This document shows positions 1-5,960 of a DNA stretch of 5,960 bases, piece after piece. Positions within the stretch are counted from its first letter, which is position 1. Each line of letters starts with the position of its first letter. The notes below the pieces were generated by a model that saw only the letters and a program-made list of their open reading frames with translations, made no database searches and was not told the origin of the DNA. Made by a program: the position numbers and the translations under genes. The DNA comes from Methanosarcinaceae archaeon (GTDB taxonomy: Archaea > Halobacteriota > Methanosarcinia > Methanosarcinales > Methanosarcinaceae): positions 1-5,960 of the forward strand of contig JAUVKD010000068.1 in the NCBI GenBank assembly GCA_030596385.1, in the 5' to 3' direction.

Positions 1-338
1 CTACGCAAAGTTATCAGGGCTGTTAAAACCACTGTCACGAACACAGAGCGCAGCACAACAAACGCGCTGAAATACGCACCCTGCTCTTCGCCTTCACTTA
101 TGCGCTTGACCGCGGCCGCTCCAAAACCGCCGTCAGTCATAAGACCTATGATGCTGAGATATGCCACAAACAGGAAATACGCACCCAGAACATCTGCACC
201 CACTGCATGTGCAAAATACATCGTACTCAAAAAACCGATGAAAGTAAGTGCAATCTGCCAGATGAGCGACACTATGCTTTGCCGCCGTATAGGCTCGATG
301 GACATGATGCGTGAGATGAATGTGTTTAAGTTGAACAT
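1..338 (-). CDS. Wzx-like polysaccharide flippase, N-terminal part (runs off left edge)
   Basis: This open frame starts at ATG 338 and runs without a stop to the window edge, giving 112 codons. It resembles the start of archaeal polysaccharide biosynthesis (MOP/Wzx-type) membrane proteins, which move lipid-linked oligosaccharides across the cytoplasmic membrane. Visible features are a charged N-terminus with IRRQS (residues 17-21), a first hydrophobic helix at about 22-44 containing FIGFLSTMYFA, a second at about 50-68 (GAYFLFVAYLSIIG), then TDGGFGAAAVKRISEGEE (68-85) and a third helix from about 88. Full-length relatives have around 400-500 residues and 12-14 helices, so most of the gene lies outside. 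ATG 338 is the only ATG after the in-frame stop at 402-404; a second possible start is Met12 at 305 (MSIEP). Neither has a clear ribosome binding site. It follows the gmd remnant on the same strand. Family call is firm; the sugar substrate cannot be told. Confidence 0.85.
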   Translation of the reverse strand, partial: MFNLNTFISRIMSIEPIRRQSIVSLIWQIALTFIGFLSTMYFAHAVGADVLGAYFLFVAYLSIIGLMTDGGFGAAAVKRISEGEEQGAYFSAFVVLRSVFVTVVLTALITLR

Positions 339-425
339 GTTTTGTATGGCATCGTTGATGTGCGAGGTGCACAGAGGATGTAAATCACAACCAATTCGAG
401 TTTATTCATAAAGTGGGGGGAAGAA
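339..425 (-). promoter_or_regulatory. Spacer upstream of the flippase with a weak TATA-like element
   Basis: This 87-bp stretch separates the remnant gmd stop (426-428) from the flippase start. On the minus strand it begins with a run of six C (415-420 on the plus strand is GGGGGG), followed by ACTTTATGAATAAAC at about 400-414, which loosely resembles an archaeal box A. If used, transcription would begin roughly 40 bp before the ATG. No good ribosome binding site and no hairpin terminator was seen. The match is weak and rests only on AT richness and distance. Confidence 0.2.
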
Positions 426-735
426 TTACAACCAATCCCAATCCTCCATTACCATCATCTTCACCAAATCCTGAAGTTTGCCTTTAAGCCCTTTCCAAAT
501 TCTGTACAGGCATCTGGGCGGCGAGGTTGCATGTTCTCGTCAAGTCGCCGTAGTGCATGAAGAAATTCACAATCCCCTCATGTGGGTTCTTATATAGGTG
601 GTCTATCCGTTCAGTGTTAAAGGGTGATGATCTTCGTTTTATGCCGTGTACGATGCATCCTTTGTTTAAGAGGAACTCGGCGAGGTATGCGCCGTCCTGA
701 CGTGTGATTCCGGTGATTAGGGCTGTTTTGGTCAT
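426..735 (-). pseudogene. gmd: Decayed GDP-mannose 4,6-dehydratase remnant (internal deletions, frameshift)
   Basis: Starting at ATG 735, the first 66 codons are clearly GDP-mannose 4,6-dehydratase: the SDR nucleotide-binding start ALITGIT (5-11), [11 protein letters not shown] (13-23), HGIKRRSS (30-37), [12 protein letters not shown] (43-54) and HYGDLT (61-66). About 19 codons normally found after DLT are then missing, the conserved NLAAQ (70-74) follows at once, and the frame stops at 484. In another frame, immediately downstream, the family C-terminus can be read (KLQDLVKMMVMED, ending TAA 426-428). Roughly 310 bp remain of the usual ~1,030, and the Tyr-x-x-x-Lys catalytic region is gone. 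The second Gly of the GxxGxxG NAD(P)-binding motif is Arg12, and a usually aromatic position is Cys27. A start codon with AGGA 7 nt upstream survives. The 83-residue product could still be made but cannot be an active dehydratase. Confidence 0.88.
451..466. repeat. 16-bp exact direct repeat, copy 1 (within gmd remnant)
   Basis: The plus-strand sequence accatcatcttcacca occurs here and again at 5662-5677 in the same orientation. It encodes the LVKMMV segment at the end of both gmd copies. It marks homology between the two genes and is not a transposon end: sequence on either side is similar but diverged. Confidence 0.7.
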
Positions 736-791
736 TGTTGATTCCTTTACAGGTGCTGATATGGGCTAATATAGTACTGCCATTATAAATG
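736..791 (-). promoter_or_regulatory. Possible archaeal promoter and RBS for the gmd remnant
   Basis: Directly after the GT39 stop, the minus strand reads ATTTATAATG (781-790), a fair match to an archaeal TATA box. It lies about 50 bp before ATG 735, so a start site some 25 bp downstream of the box would leave a leader of about 20-25 nt. That leader would carry the ribosome binding site AAAGGA (743-748), 7 nt before the ATG. The arrangement suggests the lost gmd once had its own promoter. The box is judged by eye only. Confidence 0.35.
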
Positions 792-2438
792 TCACACTGT
801 TTTCACATTTAACAAATTTGGATTTGACGATTGGTTTTTGGTGCTTACGTTGTTTATGTCAAATGTATATATTGCAGGTCTTCGTATTTTTGTTTGGTAT
901 TCAATGTTCATCCATTTTTGTATTTTTTTATCGATATCAGACAATTTGAACACATTTTGTGACGTTCCATCTTTATTGGGTTCACAATGTGTATCTAACC
1001 ATGTTGATAGATTATCAAATCCTTTATTCGTACTATAATCAATATGAACAAACCATATTTTATCATAGTTCATATCAGAAATGTTATTCAATAGGGTGTG
1101 CACTGAGTGTACATTTTTTTCAATTGATACTATATCGCTACTCCCTTTATAGTAGTACTCAAACTCAGAAATTGGCGGTTCGAAAATAACTATCAATTCA
1201 TTACTTTTTACATGTGTAGTCAAGTATATTCCAGTATCTTTGTCTCCTTTATTCTGGAAATCGTATAAATTATAAATATTTGTGTTAGTAAATGTAAAGA
1301 TTGCAATCAAAATTAGTATGAGGGCAATAATAGTATTGTTGTTTAAATTGTATCTACTAACTGATTGAAATTTTTTACTGATTGAGAAACCAATATTCAC
1401 AATCCCTATTGAGATCAGAATAAGAAATATTGGTAAAATGAATATCAAATTTCGATATGTTGTCATTGGACCTTTGATATATGTTATAATAAATGAGATA
1501 AGAATTGGAATTAATACCCAAAAAGCGAGTAATATCATTTGATTTTTATGTTTATTTTTAAATATATATGACAAACCACATGCAAAAAGCCCGGTATATA
1601 TAGCTAAACCCGGAATGTTCCAGGGTCCCATTTTATACAAAATGATTTCAAAAAAATAGAGTGTTGCTGGCAAGCCATAAGGTAGAATTCCATCTAAACG
1701 AGATGTTTGCATTAAAAATGTATGTATTTGTGGGAGATAAAGCAAAAAGATTACCAAAACGCTTGGAACAAAATGTGGCAACACTGTTTTGCATGAACGT
1801 TTAGAGAACATATTGTTTTCAGTAAAATGGTATTGTTCTTTATATGCCAGTGCAATAATAAATAAAACATAGATAAATATTACAAAAAAAGCAAAATAAT
1901 GTGTATAAATGTTTAAAGTAGTTGAAATTATAAATCCAACCCACGCCAACATGGAATCTTCATTAATCGCCTTAATGAAAAATAAAAGTGACAACAAAGA
2001 AAGAAATACAAATAAAGAATACATCCTAGTTTCTTGTGAGTAAAAAATGTGCATCGGTGAAATAGCTAATAGAAATGCACTAATTAATCCCTCTTTAGGT
2101 CCAAATAAAGTCTTTGCGATATAATAAATTAATATGATTGACAACATCCCAAAAATAGCAGATGGCAATCTAACAATAAAATCGCTAATTCCAAAATGTA
2201 GAAAAAAATGAAGAATAATATAATCTAAGGGTGGCGATAAGTGATGCGAAGCACCTGATAAAACGGTTGATATATTACCACTATCCGCAACAATTACTTC
2301 ACCAATTTCATCGCCCCATAAGCCTTTATATCCTAAATGATATATACGAAGAAAGAAGCCTAAACAAAATATAAAAAATAGTGATGTGTTTGTGAGATTG
2401 GATTTTATTAGGTTTTTTTGAATTAACTTTATCTGCAT
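792..2438 (-). CDS. GT39/PMT-like integral membrane glycosyltransferase
   Basis: Predicted 548-residue membrane glycosyltransferase of the dolichyl-phosphate-mannose-protein mannosyltransferase superfamily (PMT_2/ArnT-like). Such enzymes take a sugar from a polyprenyl-phosphate donor and transfer it on the outer side of the cytoplasmic membrane. Visible hallmarks are a first helix at about 20-35; LWGDE (40-44), whose Asp43-Glu44 is the acidic pair expected in the first outer loop; SPPLDYIILHFFLHFG (68-83) with IVRLPSAIFG (88-97); YSQETRMYSL (133-142); about ten further hydrophobic segments to about residue 387, including YRNLIFILPIF (328-338); and a soluble C-terminal domain at about 388-548. 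ATG 2438 is preferred because AGGTG (2447-2451) lies 8 nt upstream, overlapping the previous stop; GTG 2447 in the same frame is the alternative. Base composition is strikingly AT-rich compared with both sides (positions 1861-1920 have 9 G/C in 60). It probably uses the lipid-linked sugar made by the preceding GT2 fusion; acceptor unknown. Confidence 0.85.
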   Translation of the reverse strand: MQIKLIQKNLIKSNLTNTSLFFIFCLGFFLRIYHLGYKGLWGDEIGEVIVADSGNISTVLSGASHHLSPPLDYIILHFFLHFGISDFIVRLPSAIFGMLSIILIYYIAKTLFGPKEGLISAFLLAISPMHIFYSQETRMYSLFVFLSLLSLLFFIKAINEDSMLAWVGFIISTTLNIYTHYFAFFVIFIYVLFIIALAYKEQYHFTENNMFSKRSCKTVLPHFVPSVLVIFLLYLPQIHTFLMQTSRLDGILPYGLPATLYFFEIILYKMGPWNIPGLAIYTGLFACGLSYIFKNKHKNQMILLAFWVLIPILISFIITYIKGPMTTYRNLIFILPIFLILISIGIVNIGFSISKKFQSVSRYNLNNNTIIALILILIAIFTFTNTNIYNLYDFQNKGDKDTGIYLTTHVKSNELIVIFEPPISEFEYYYKGSSDIVSIEKNVHSVHTLLNNISDMNYDKIWFVHIDYSTNKGFDNLSTWLDTHCEPNKDGTSQNVFKLSDIDKKIQKWMNIEYQTKIRRPAIYTFDINNVSTKNQSSNPNLLNVKTV

Positions 2439-2449
2439 TTTAATCACAC

Positions 2450-4234
2450 CTACATTTGTTTTTTTTTGGACTTAGCCGACTTTGATACACGAATTGACAA
2501 CACATCATCCCACCCCATGCCAAAACTGGACAGTGCCAGCCCACCCCCGATGAGTGTAACTGAATTTTTGATGATATGGTCGAGCACAGCCGCTGTGAAA
2601 CCGACGACAGGATCTATTCCCCCAAGTGCGAATACGGCAGTCAGTGCCGCTTCATAGGTACCGATTGCCCCTGGTGTTATTGGGAACATCTTTGTTATAT
2701 TCCCAACAGCAACAGCCAGGAATACCAGGGCAAGCAAAGAGCCTGAAGTAATGCCCACACTTGGAAATGCATTAAGAACTGTAAGACAGGTCATAATGTC
2801 CACGAACCAGATCATAAGTGAGGTAATCAAAACCACTGCAAAGGATTTCGGCTTTACCGCCACAACACTGATCTCGTGAGCGAATTGGGCAGCAATATCC
2901 GCAACTTTATCAGTGTAATCGCCTGATTTGCTGAACCTGTGCAATAGACCTTTGATCCGTTTGGAACTATCTCTGGTAAGCGAAATTCCAAACAATGCGA
3001 TGAATAGGAGAACAACTACCCCACTGGCTGTGTATATCGTGGACGTGATCCATGGATTCAATTCAATATCCGCCGCGGCGGTGGATGCTGCAATCGCTCC
3101 TATTGCTGTTATTGCAACGATGTCAAATACTCTCTCAACTGTCAAAGACGAGAATCCGGTTGTGAGTGGTATGTTCCGGGTATGTTTTAAAATGTACGCT
3201 CGCATGACATCTCCGATTCGTGCAGGCAGCACAACATTGGCAGATTGGCTGATAAAAATAGTCTCTGTCAAGAACTTAACCGGTTGTGGATTGTATAGCC
3301 GTGAAAGGATCTGCTGGTATCTGATACCCCGAAGAGGCCATGAAATGAGATACATAAATGTTGCGAGCATAAGTGTACTCAGTGACGCAGTTTTTGCACT
3401 TTCGATGATATCCTGTGCGCCAAGGATTGTGGCAATCAGGGCTAACAAGATGAGTGCAAGGATTGCCGACACAAAGATCTTTCTCCTGCCCCCTATCACA
3501 GGTAATGCGCGCATCTGCCACCACAAGCGCAGGATCTGCGACCCCATGCCAATGACATCTTTTATAAGATCGACTTTTGTTGCTCCCCCGTGCCGCCATA
3601 CAACCGGGAACTCCTTAACTTTATAACCTGCATACTGGGCGCGCACAAGAAGTTCCGTATCCCAGAACCAATGTTCGTCTTCAACAGAGTCCAGCAACTT
3701 AAAAAGCGATTCACGCTTGAAACCTTTGAACCCGCATTGGTGGTCGTATAATTTCGAGCGTAATAACGTGCGCGTAAATAAGTTAAATCCCTTGCTCGCA
3801 AACCCTCTTTTAAGCGGTCGTTTGACATCACTTTCCGGCATCATACGGGAACCGGTTGAGAAATCGTATCCTTCGTATCGTATGGCATCGATAAGTTCTC
3901 TTAAATGTTTCATATCGGTTGCAAGGTCAACATCGATGTAGCAAATGATGTCGCCTGATGCAAACTTAAATGCTCTGTTAAGTGCCTTGCCACGCCCCTG
4001 CCGCGCATCTGAGTGGAGATGTTTAACATACTCATGCGTCCGTGAAAGTTCAGCTGCAATATCAGCAGTTCCGTCAGTGCTTCCGTCCTCGGCAATGATG
4101 ATCTCAAAGGATGGCGTAATCTCTTTGAGCGTCTCTGCAGTGACGGCTACTGTGTCATGTATGCGTTTAGCTTCATTATATGCCGGTAGGATCACTGAAA
4201 CTTCTGTCACGGGAATATTTAGATTGTTATTCAT
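2450..4234 (-). CDS. GT2 dolichyl-phosphate hexose synthase fused to UPF0104 flippase-like membrane domain (AglD-like)
   Basis: Predicted 594-residue two-domain protein. Residues about 10-240 form a GT2 (GT-A) domain of the dolichyl-phosphate glucose/mannose synthase type: VSVILPAYNEA (12-22), the nucleotide-binding AEDGSTDGT (48-56), QGRGKALNRAF (79-89), a metal-binding DVD (101-103), TGSRM (127-131), DHQCGFKGF (164-172) and HWFWDTELL (188-196). From about 252 there follow some eight hydrophobic segments typical of the lysylphosphatidylglycerol-synthase TM/UPF0104 family, with LPARIGDVMRAYIL (336-349), LTVERVFDIV (364-373) and TPGAIGTYEAAL (520-531), then a basic tail. The same domain order occurs in haloarchaeal AglD, which charges dolichol phosphate with a hexose for N-glycosylation. 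ATG 4234 is preferred: AAGGGG (4239-4244) lies 4 nt upstream and the GT2 fold begins just after; an in-frame ATG at 4279 would add 15 residues and deepen the overlap. Its start overlaps the oxidoreductase stop (ATGAATAA), implying translational coupling. The exact sugar is not readable from sequence. Confidence 0.9.
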   Translation of the reverse strand: MNNNLNIPVTEVSVILPAYNEAKRIHDTVAVTAETLKEITPSFEIIIAEDGSTDGTADIAAELSRTHEYVKHLHSDARQGRGKALNRAFKFASGDIICYIDVDLATDMKHLRELIDAIRYEGYDFSTGSRMMPESDVKRPLKRGFASKGFNLFTRTLLRSKLYDHQCGFKGFKRESLFKLLDSVEDEHWFWDTELLVRAQYAGYKVKEFPVVWRHGGATKVDLIKDVIGMGSQILRLWWQMRALPVIGGRRKIFVSAILALILLALIATILGAQDIIESAKTASLSTLMLATFMYLISWPLRGIRYQQILSRLYNPQPVKFLTETIFISQSANVVLPARIGDVMRAYILKHTRNIPLTTGFSSLTVERVFDIVAITAIGAIAASTAAADIELNPWITSTIYTASGVVVLLFIALFGISLTRDSSKRIKGLLHRFSKSGDYTDKVADIAAQFAHEISVVAVKPKSFAVVLITSLMIWFVDIMTCLTVLNAFPSVGITSGSLLALVFLAVAVGNITKMFPITPGAIGTYEAALTAVFALGGIDPVVGFTAAVLDHIIKNSVTLIGGGLALSSFGMGWDDVLSIRVSKSAKSKKKQM

Positions 4235-5525
4235 TCTGCCCCTTTTGCATCGCGTAAGCACACTCAAAACCAGCCACAATCGATCCGTTCATGCTCCGTT
4301 CAGGATAGTTCGAAGGCGAGAACATGCCGCCGAGATACAATCCTGAAATACTGGTCTGTATTGGCAAAACTTTTGATTTATATCCCGTTTCATACATCGG
4401 AGCTGCATCGAATCTTCGATACATCTTTGCCCACTTGACATCATCCTGCGAAAAATCTGGAAACATTGATTCAAGCCCTTTTAGATAAGACTCAATAATC
4501 TCATCTTCACTCTGTTTCCACAGCAGGTCTGACTTTTTCTGGAAGTATGATGTGACATATACAAGGTGCTCGTTGTAATCCGATAATGGCAGAAAATTTG
4601 TGTGCTCAATGACTGCACCAAATGGTACATCTGCCTTGATGTTAAGCCAGTAGATATCGTCCATGAGCTCATTCTTTAACCCAAAAAGAACGCAAGCTGT
4701 GCCCTGATAACTGATGCTTGCAAGTGTATCGTGAATACTTAGATGTCCCTCCGTGAGTGCATCGAGCATTTCGGGAGCTGTTGTTGAAACGACCGCATCG
4801 CATTCGATCAACCCATCTCCTTTAGTGATAACACCACACACAGTATTATCTTTTATCACAATTTTTGATGCAGAGCAGTTGGTTTTGATGATTCCGCCAG
4901 AATCAACAATATATCTTTCAAGACCTTTTACCAATGCCTCGAAACCTCCGCGCATATACCCCAGCTTTTCCCCCTCTGTCCCGCGGTTTGAGCGGATCTG
5001 GATGCGTCCAAGCAGCCATGCAGCAGATACACGACTGAAATTTGAGCCGAACTTGCTTACAAGAAGCGGCGCAAAGAAATTCTCATACACCGATCTCCCT
5101 GCAACCTTTCTGATCCAATCTGCCGCAGTAATATCGTCATATAGTGCAGTGTTCTTGATGAACTTTGCACGCACAACCAGTAGCCCAAGACGCATGATGC
5201 CAACAATAGATAATGGTGGGAATTGCAGAATCTCACCAGGTGTGTTCATTGGGTATGCTTTCCCATCAACGAAATAACTCGTTGTGCCGCGAAGCCAGTC
5301 TATTTGATCACCTAATCCAAGTTCTTCGATCAGCTGCAATATCTCGGCATCTGTCTGAAAAATATGGTGGTAGAATCTCTCTATATAATAATCATCGATT
5401 TGGTAACTTGAAGCCATGCCGCCGAGATAGCTGTCCTTTTCCACGATTACAACATTGTGTGAATTACATAATTTATATGCAGCAGCAAGACCAGCAAGCC
5501 CTCCCCCGATTATTACAATCTTCAT
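4227..5525 (-). CDS. FAD-dependent oxidoreductase, protoporphyrinogen-oxidase/amine-oxidase-like, glycan-cluster type
   Basis: Predicted 432-residue soluble flavoprotein. The N-terminus is a textbook FAD-binding Rossmann fold: IIGGGLAGLAAAY (5-17, GxGxxG at Gly7, Gly9, Gly12), the ribose-binding acid Glu29 in VVIVEKD, and the LGGMASS segment (34-40). The substrate half includes ERFYHHIF (49-56) and FVDGKAYP (85-92). The C-terminus carries the second FAD motif, GLYLGGMF (395-402) followed by NYPERSMNGSIVAG (406-419). Length and motifs fit the HemY-like/COG1232 group, also related to UDP-galactopyranose mutase. Members of this subgroup are often found beside GT2 polyprenyl-phosphate sugar synthases, so haem synthesis is unlikely here; a redox or isomerising step on a sugar or lipid-linked intermediate is a guess from context. 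ATG 5525 is supported by AGGGG (5532-5536), 6 nt upstream. It is the first gene of the tight three-gene run and follows gmd by 105 bp. Family firm, reaction unknown. Confidence 0.85.
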   Translation of the reverse strand: MKIVIIGGGLAGLAAAYKLCNSHNVVIVEKDSYLGGMASSYQIDDYYIERFYHHIFQTDAEILQLIEELGLGDQIDWLRGTTSYFVDGKAYPMNTPGEILQFPPLSIVGIMRLGLLVVRAKFIKNTALYDDITAADWIRKVAGRSVYENFFAPLLVSKFGSNFSRVSAAWLLGRIQIRSNRGTEGEKLGYMRGGFEALVKGLERYIVDSGGIIKTNCSASKIVIKDNTVCGVITKGDGLIECDAVVSTTAPEMLDALTEGHLSIHDTLASISYQGTACVLFGLKNELMDDIYWLNIKADVPFGAVIEHTNFLPLSDYNEHLVYVTSYFQKKSDLLWKQSEDEIIESYLKGLESMFPDFSQDDVKWAKMYRRFDAAPMYETGYKSKVLPIQTSISGLYLGGMFSPSNYPERSMNGSIVAGFECAYAMQKGQNE

Positions 5526-5630
5526 ATTTTACCCCTGTGTTTTGATGCGTTTATTATATTGACTATACAAGGTAAGAATTCAGAAATAAATATTGTGTAC
5601 ATTTTTTTAAATTTAGATTACTTAACTTGA
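5526..5630 (-). promoter_or_regulatory. AT-rich spacer between gmd and the oxidoreductase with TATA-like candidates
   Basis: This 105-bp spacer is much richer in A+T than the genes on either side. On the minus strand two box A candidates can be seen: AATTTAAAAAAAT (about 5600-5612), which would leave a leader of roughly 50 nt, and AATATAATAAA (5550-5560), which is so close to the ATG that its transcript would nearly lack the ribosome binding site at 5532-5536. A promoter for the three-gene cassette is therefore plausible, with the upstream box the better fit. The same stretch would have to hold the end of the gmd transcript, but no hairpin or strong T-run on the minus strand was found. Confidence 0.3.
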
Positions 5631-5960
5631 CTATTTTCCAATATTCCTCAAATCCCCCTCGACCATCATCTTCACCAGTTCCCGAAGTCCAACCTTCGCC
5701 ACCCAGCCCAGCTTCTCCTTAACCTTCGTTGGATCCCCTATCAGTATATCCACCTCAGTGGGTCTGTAATATCTCGGATCAATCTCTATCACAACATCCC
5801 CTGTCGCCCGGTCAACTCCAATCTCATCCACACCTTCCCCCTGCCACTCGATCTCAATCCCAACTTCCCTGAACACAAGCTCTGCAAACTCCCTCACAGA
5901 ATGCGTCTTGCCAGTCGCAATCACATAATCGTCCGGCTCGTCCTGCTGGAGCATGAGCCA
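5631..5960 (-). CDS. gmd: GDP-mannose 4,6-dehydratase, C-terminal part (runs off right edge)
   Basis: The frame is open to the window edge and encodes the final 109 residues, ending TAG at 5631-5633. GDP-mannose 4,6-dehydratase is a cytoplasmic NADP-dependent SDR enzyme that makes GDP-4-keto-6-deoxymannose, the precursor of GDP-fucose, GDP-rhamnose and GDP-perosamine. The visible part has WLMLQQDEPDDYVIATG, then THSVREF, the substrate-binding signature PRYYRPTEVDILIGDP, then KEKLGWVAKVGLRELVKMMV. This is the expected order of the last third of a roughly 340-residue family member. No defect is seen here, so this is likely the functional gmd copy, unlike the remnant at 426-735. An ATG at 5954 is internal to the protein and not the start. 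It lies upstream of the oxidoreductase on the same strand. Confidence 0.92.
   Translation of the reverse strand, partial: WLMLQQDEPDDYVIATGKTHSVREFAELVFREVGIEIEWQGEGVDEIGVDRATGDVVIEIDPRYYRPTEVDILIGDPTKVKEKLGWVAKVGLRELVKMMVEGDLRNIGK
5662..5677. repeat. 16-bp exact direct repeat, copy 2 (within gmd C-terminus)
   Basis: Second copy of the 16-bp sequence found at 451-466, lying in the codons for LVKMMV of the apparently intact gmd. Together the copies bracket about 5.2 kb holding the oxidoreductase, GT2 fusion and GT39 genes, so recombination between gmd copies could in principle remove or exchange that cassette. Confidence 0.7.

Noticed and set aside
108..118. GC-rich palindrome ccgcggccgc near the left edge
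   Set aside because: It lies inside the flippase frame in the codons around GAAAV and has no flanking structure; a chance run of GC-rich codons.
133..372. A 79-codon minus-strand open frame rich in His and Cys
   Set aside because: It is out of frame with the flippase, whose hydrophobic segments and conserved motifs are convincing in the other frame. The His/Cys richness is a frame artefact.
484..735. Treating the 83-residue frame as a real small protein
   Set aside because: It is plainly the start of gmd with lost middle codons, and the family C-terminus lies in another frame just downstream, so a pseudogene is the better call.
2457..2468. Run of T on the plus strand as a terminator
   Set aside because: All transcription is on the minus strand, where this is an A-run encoding the lysine-rich tail of the GT2 fusion; no convergent gene needs it.
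2928..3626. A 232-codon plus-strand open frame opposite the GT2 fusion
   Set aside because: It lies wholly antisense to a strongly supported gene, has no recognisable domain and is explained by the codon pattern of the minus-strand gene.
4235..4279. The longer GT2 start at ATG 4279
   Set aside because: It would add 15 unconserved residues and increase the overlap with the oxidoreductase to 53 bp, while ATG 4234 has a good ribosome binding site.
4753..5277. A 174-codon plus-strand open frame opposite the FAD enzyme
   Set aside because: Antisense shadow of a gene with clear motifs; its serine- and proline-rich translation shows no family likeness.

Overview
The window looks like an archaeal (probably euryarchaeal, Methanosarcinales- or ANME-like) surface-glycan or protein-glycosylation locus. 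The evidence is an AglD-type fusion of a dolichyl-phosphate hexose synthase with a membrane domain, archaeal-style AT-rich promoter candidates, and short GG-rich ribosome binding sites. This taxonomic reading comes from protein character and layout, because no marker gene is present. Every supported gene lies on the minus strand, so transcription runs from high to low coordinates.

In transcription order the window holds: (1) the last 109 codons of a GDP-mannose 4,6-dehydratase (gmd), running in from the right edge; (2) a 105-bp AT-rich spacer with a possible promoter; (3) an FAD-dependent oxidoreductase of the protoporphyrinogen-oxidase/amine-oxidase-like family; (4) a GT2 polyprenyl-phosphate hexose synthase fused to a multi-membrane-spanning UPF0104 (flippase-like) domain, whose start overlaps the oxidoreductase stop by 8 bp; (5) a very AT-rich GT39/PMT-like membrane glycosyltransferase 11 bp further on; (6) a decayed second gmd, reduced to its N-terminal 66 codons, a scrap of the middle and the last ~20 codons; (7) the first 112 codons of a Wzx-like polysaccharide flippase, running off the left edge.

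A reasonable working model, inferred and not shown, is a lipid-linked sugar pathway. The GT2 domain charges a polyprenyl (dolichyl) phosphate with a hexose on the cytoplasmic face, and its membrane domain may help present or flip it. The GT39 enzyme would then use that lipid-linked sugar outside the membrane on a glycan or protein. The role of the FAD enzyme is unknown. The gmd enzyme makes GDP-4-keto-6-deoxymannose, the precursor of fucose, rhamnose and perosamine-type sugars, and the Wzx-like protein exports lipid-linked oligosaccharides.

The most notable points are the two gmd loci bracketing the three-gene cassette in the same orientation, one of them plainly a pseudogene; the sharp fall in GC content exactly over the GT39 gene although it is tightly packed in the operon; and the unassigned oxidoreductase translationally coupled to a synthase-flippase fusion. 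No RNA gene, CRISPR array, insertion sequence or attachment site was recognised.
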